DNA from: Gammaproteobacteria bacterium | GTDB lineage: Bacteria; Pseudomonadota; Gammaproteobacteria; Granulosicoccales; Granulosicoccaceae | Direction of reading: 5' to 3' | DNA length: 6,345 nucleotides | Assembly (NCBI GenBank): GCA_003511825.1 | Contig: DOIU01000321.1 | Location: forward strand, 1-6,345 | Shown: positions 3,381 through 6,345 of the stretch, in pieces | How the letters are laid out: each line of letters begins with the position of its first letter | How positions within the stretch are numbered: the stretch's first letter is position 1 | Program-made: the position numbers and the translations under genes | The notes under the pieces: generated by a model | What the model was told of the DNA's origin: nothing | What the model saw: the letters and a program-made list of their open reading frames with translations, nothing else | Databases searched by the model: none

Positions 3381-6345
3381 TCTGACACATGCGCAGAGGG
3401 CGTCGCCGAGCGCGGCGCCCCCAACAACCAGGCGCGTCCTCGCTCATAGAGCACGTAGTTAATCGGCACCAAAATCAGCGTGATGGAGGTGGCGAATAAA
3501 ATCCCAAACCCCAGCGACACCGCCATCGGCTTTAAGAACTGCGCCTGCGTGGTTTTATCAAACAGCAAGGGCAATAAGCCGATGAACGTGGTCAGCGACG
3601 TCAGAATGACCGCCCGAAACCGCGCCACGCCAGCTGTTTGAACGGCTTGCAATAGCGCCATGCCTTCGCGGCGACGTCGGGAGATATAATCCACCAACAC
3701 CAAGCTGTCATTCACCACAACGCCACACAGTGCCAATATCCCGAGCGCGCTGATCACCGTCAAATCCATACCTACCAGCCAATGCCCGATGACAGCACCC
3801 ACCGCACCAAACGGGATCACTGACATCACGATCAGCGGCTTGGCATAAGAGCGCAGAGCGATAGCCAGCAGGGCATACATGGTGAACAATACGGCGATCA
3901 ATCCGACACGCAGGCTGCGGAAGGAATCGCGCTGTTCAGCCGCATCACCTTCGAGGCTATAGCGCACCCCAGGTTGCGCAGCCACGTGTTGGTCCAGAAA
4001 TGCAGAGATGCCCCGATTGATCGCCGTCATATCAACCACTTGTTTGTTGACATCGGCGCTGACATAGATGCTGCGTTGTCGTTCTATGCGACGAATCTGC
4101 GCAGGTGCACGCGTGGGCATCACTTCCGCCACACGCGAAAACGGGACAGCGTTGCCGTCACTGGTTCGAATCATTAACTGGTTCAAGTCAGCCAGAGAAC
4201 GACGCTGCGCCGCAGGCAGACGCAGCATGACTTTTACCTCGTGGCGACCCCGTTGAACACGCTGGATTTCAAGCCCGTGTATCGCTTGGCGGACTTGTCG
4301 CGCAAGGTCGCGTACCGTGACACCGAGCGATGTCGCCTCAGGTTTTAAACGCAGCTGCAGCTCAGACTTCCCCTCAGAAAAGTTGTCTGCAATATCAAAC
4401 ACACCGGTGTATTCCCGCAAATGCGCGCGCAATGCTTCACCTACCGCATACAGCTCTGGCACTGAATCGCCCATCAAGCGCACGTGGATCGGATCTGATT
4501 GGCGCCCAATCTCGGCACGAAACGTCAATGAATCAGCACCGGGAATCGGTCCGATCAGTTGCCGCCACTCCCTCACCAATTGCGCACTGGTGATCTCACT
4601 CGCGCGCTGCTCGGGCGGCGTAATCTCAAACATGACGCGACCGAGGTAGGTATACCCTGGGCCGCTGCCGCCGTGGGCACCGGAGATTGAGAGGATATTG
4701 CGCACCGGGGATTCGCCCGTGGTCGGATCGCGATGTTTGTCTTTCAGTGTATGTGCGGCTTGCGTTATCCGTTCAATGTAGTTATCCGTGAGCGCAAAGT
4801 CAGTGCCCAAGGGCATGACCAGGGCCGCGCGGGCTGTTTCGCTCTGTACCCGCGGAAAAAACATGTAGCGCATCCATCCGCTGAACACGAGACTGAATAC
4901 AATAATTCCGGCGGCGATGAACAGGGAGAGAGTCAGGGCCTTGCGTTGCAATGACGCACGCAACAAGGGCGCGTAATACCGATGAATGGCGCGCTCAAGA
5001 CCCTGCGCTATCGCATGCTGGAGACGCATAAACGCGTTGCGGGTATCGCGCGCGGGAGACACCCGCAGATGCCGCAAATGCGCCGGTAAAATCAGTTTAG
5101 ACTCAATCAACGAAAACAATAGGACCGGGATGATCACACGCGGTATCTCGTCAAACAGCGGCCCGCGACTGCCCTCAACCATCCCCACAGGCAACAATGC
5201 CACCAAGGTCGTCATGACGCCGAAAGTCACGGGCACAGCGACTTCGCGCGTACCTTCAATAGCCGCTTGCTCCGGAGGACTGCCACGCTTGAGATGCGTA
5301 TAGACATTTTCACCGGTGACAATCGCATCGTCCACGACAATGCCCAGCACCATAATAAAGGCAAATAAGGAGATGACATTCAAGGTCGCGCCAAACCACG
5401 GCAACAACAAAAATCCCCCCATAAACGCAATCGGTATCCCCATGCACACCCACAGGGCCACCATTGGCCGCAGGAACAACGACAGCAACAGCACCACCAG
5501 GATGCCACCTTGCAAGGCACTTTGCGTGAGCGTCTGCAGACGAGCTTTGACGATGCGAGAACGATCACGCCAGAGTGTCACCTCCACACCGGGTGGTAAA
5601 TTGTCCAGCTTGGCCAAGGCATCGCGAACCTCGTTCGCCACTTGGATCGCGCTTTGCTGGCCCACGCGATAGACTTCCAAAAGCACCGCGGGCTCGCCGT
5701 TGAACCGCGTTTTGATCGGCGTCTCGTGAAAGCCATCACGCACCTCGGCAACATCGCCCAAACGGACCTCACGACCGCTGACATCACTGCGCAAGGGAAT
5801 CGCGAGGAAGGCGTCACGGGCATACGCCTGACCTTCGGTGCGCACCAAGATCTCGCCGCGCTCACCGCGTAAGTTGCCCGCAGATAGGTTTAAGGACTGC
5901 CGATTAATCTGGCTCGCGATCGCTTCCAGGGTCAGGCCATATTTGCGCAAGGCTTGCTCTGAAACATCCACCGCAATCTCGTAGGGACGCACGGCCTCTA
6001 GACTCACCTGCGTGACGCCCTCTAACGCGAGCAGCGTGTTTTGCAAACGTTCGGCGCTCTGGCGCAGCGTTTTTTCATTCCGCTGTCCGTGGACTGCCAC
6101 GCTGATCACTTCCCGCTTAAAGCGCACCAAGGACAGTCGCGGACGCTCCGCATCGTCCGGCAGATTAGAGACGGCATCCACGCGACTTTGCACTTCTTGG
6201 AGCAAGTCGCGCGCATCGCGTTCTGGCGCAATGTCGATACGCACGCGAGACACGCCCTCAGCCGACAACGATGACAGCTCCTCCACGCCCTGCACATCTT
6301 GCACGGCCTCCTCGATACGAATGGTGATGCCTTCTTCAACTTCAG
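3377..6345 (-). CDS. RND-family efflux transporter permease (AcrB type), N-terminus outside window
   Basis: The frame is open from the right edge: 988 residues are visible and about 50 (including TM1) are missing, against a usual 1020-1050. The GTG at 6304 is internal, because the 13 codons before it read EVEEGITIRIEEA, the standard RND porter-domain lead-in. Counting from the first full codon (6343), the first porter region is about 1-270. TM2-TM6 follow at 274-418, with the proton-relay pair VVDDAIV (DD at 338-339). TM7 is near 469-488. The second porter/docking half is 495-805, and TM8-TM12 lie about 810-963. TM10 reads GVVVNDSLVLVDY (874-886), with Asn-Asp where AcrB has Lys940-Asn. These proteins are inner-membrane proton-driven trimers that export drugs, detergents or other hydrophobic compounds through a fusion protein and a TolC-like channel. 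Heavy-metal specificity looks unlikely, but the substrate cannot be read. A membrane-fusion-protein gene is expected upstream, off the window. The gene ends inside the palindrome it shares with the lipoprotein gene. Confidence 0.95.
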   Translation of the reverse strand, partial: EVEEGITIRIEEAVQDVQGVEELSSLSAEGVSRVRIDIAPERDARDLLQEVQSRVDAVSNLPDDAERPRLSLVRFKREVISVAVHGQRNEKTLRQSAERLQNTLLALEGVTQVSLEAVRPYEIAVDVSEQALRKYGLTLEAIASQINRQSLNLSAGNLRGERGEILVRTEGQAYARDAFLAIPLRSDVSGREVRLGDVAEVRDGFHETPIKTRFNGEPAVLLEVYRVGQQSAIQVANEVRDALAKLDNLPPGVEVTLWRDRSRIVKARLQTLTQSALQGGILVVLLLSLFLRPMVALWVCMGIPIAFMGGFLLLPWFGATLNVISLFAFIMVLGIVVDDAIVTGENVYTHLKRGSPPEQAAIEGTREVAVPVTFGVMTTLVALLPVGMVEGSRGPLFDEIPRVIIPVLLFSLIESKLILPAHLRHLRVSPARDTRNAFMRLQHAIAQGLERAIHRYYAPLLRASLQRKALTLSLFIAAGIIVFSLVFSGWMRYMFFPRVQSETARAALVMPLGTDFALTDNYIERITQAAHTLKDKHRDPTTGESPVRNILSISGAHGGSGPGYTYLGRVMFEITPPEQRASEITSAQLVREWRQLIGPIPGADSLTFRAEIGRQSDPIHVRLMGDSVPELYAVGEALRAHLREYTGVFDIADNFSEGKSELQLRLKPEATSLGVTVRDLARQVRQAIHGLEIQRVQRGRHEVKVMLRLPAAQRRSLADLNQLMIRTSDGNAVPFSRVAEVMPTRAPAQIRRIERQRSIYVSADVNKQVVDMTAINRGISAFLDQHVAAQPGVRYSLEGDAAEQRDSFRSLRVGLIAVLFTMYALLAIALRSYAKPLIVMSVIPFGAVGAVIGHWLVGMDLTVISALGILALCGVVVNDSLVLVDYISRRRREGMALLQAVQTAGVARFRAVILTSLTTFIGLLPLLFDKTTQAQFLKPMAVSLGFGILFATSITLILVPINYVLYERGRAWLLGAPRSATPSAHVSD

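Noticed and set aside
5316..5672. Plus-strand frame of 118 codons opposite the RND gene, and similar ones at 4317-4649 and 4986-5303
   Set aside because: All lie antisense to conserved RND membrane or porter segments and have mirror-frame composition.
6302..6304. GTG at 6304 as the start of the RND gene
   Set aside because: The frame stays open to the window edge and the preceding codons encode the conserved RND sequence EVEEGITIRIEEA, so the gene is simply cut by the window.
1..6345. Search for CRISPR repeats, insertion-sequence ends, tRNA, toxin-antitoxin or defence genes
   Set aside because: No regularly spaced repeats, terminal inverted repeats with a transposase, cloverleaf-like sequence or small paired genes were seen; all sizeable space is taken by four ordinary chromosomal genes.

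Overview
The window carries four protein-coding genes typical of a gammaproteobacterial chromosome, probably a free-living or aquatic species. This is inferred from a DUF2959-type lipoprotein (a family I know mainly from marine and aquatic Gammaproteobacteria), an AcrB-type RND pump and moderate-to-high GC coding sequence. I cannot name the genus. No mobile element, CRISPR array, tRNA or rRNA is visible.

Layout, left to right. (1) 1-440, minus strand: the N-terminal 146 residues of a LysR-type transcriptional regulator, cut by the window edge. (2) 441-764: a divergent intergenic region of 324 bp, AT-richer than its flanks. It holds a perfect TATAAT box facing the regulator, a T-N11-A LysR-type box and a cluster of inverted and direct repeats. 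(3) 765-2579, plus strand: a 604-residue SLC13/DASS-type anion permease with two RCK_C (TrkA_C) domains inserted between its membrane halves. (4) 2580-2689: a short gap with a good sigma-70 promoter. (5) 2690-3343, plus strand: a 217-residue DUF2959 lipoprotein. (6) 3340-3380: a long imperfect palindrome that contains the stop codons of both converging genes. (7) 3377-6345, minus strand: an RND-family efflux permease lacking only about its first 50 residues, which lie beyond the right edge.

How they work together. The regulator and the permease form a divergent pair, a common LysR arrangement in which the regulator controls the neighbouring transporter and often itself. Sulfate or another small oxyanion or dicarboxylate is the likely permease substrate class, but the sequence does not decide which. 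The lipoprotein appears to be transcribed alone from its own promoter. The RND gene points the other way and presumably belongs to an efflux operon with its membrane fusion protein beyond the window.

I did not find a new multi-gene system. The points most worth following are the repeat-rich divergent control region, the stop-codon palindrome between the convergent genes, and the RND pump's Asn-Asp in place of the usual TM10 lysine.
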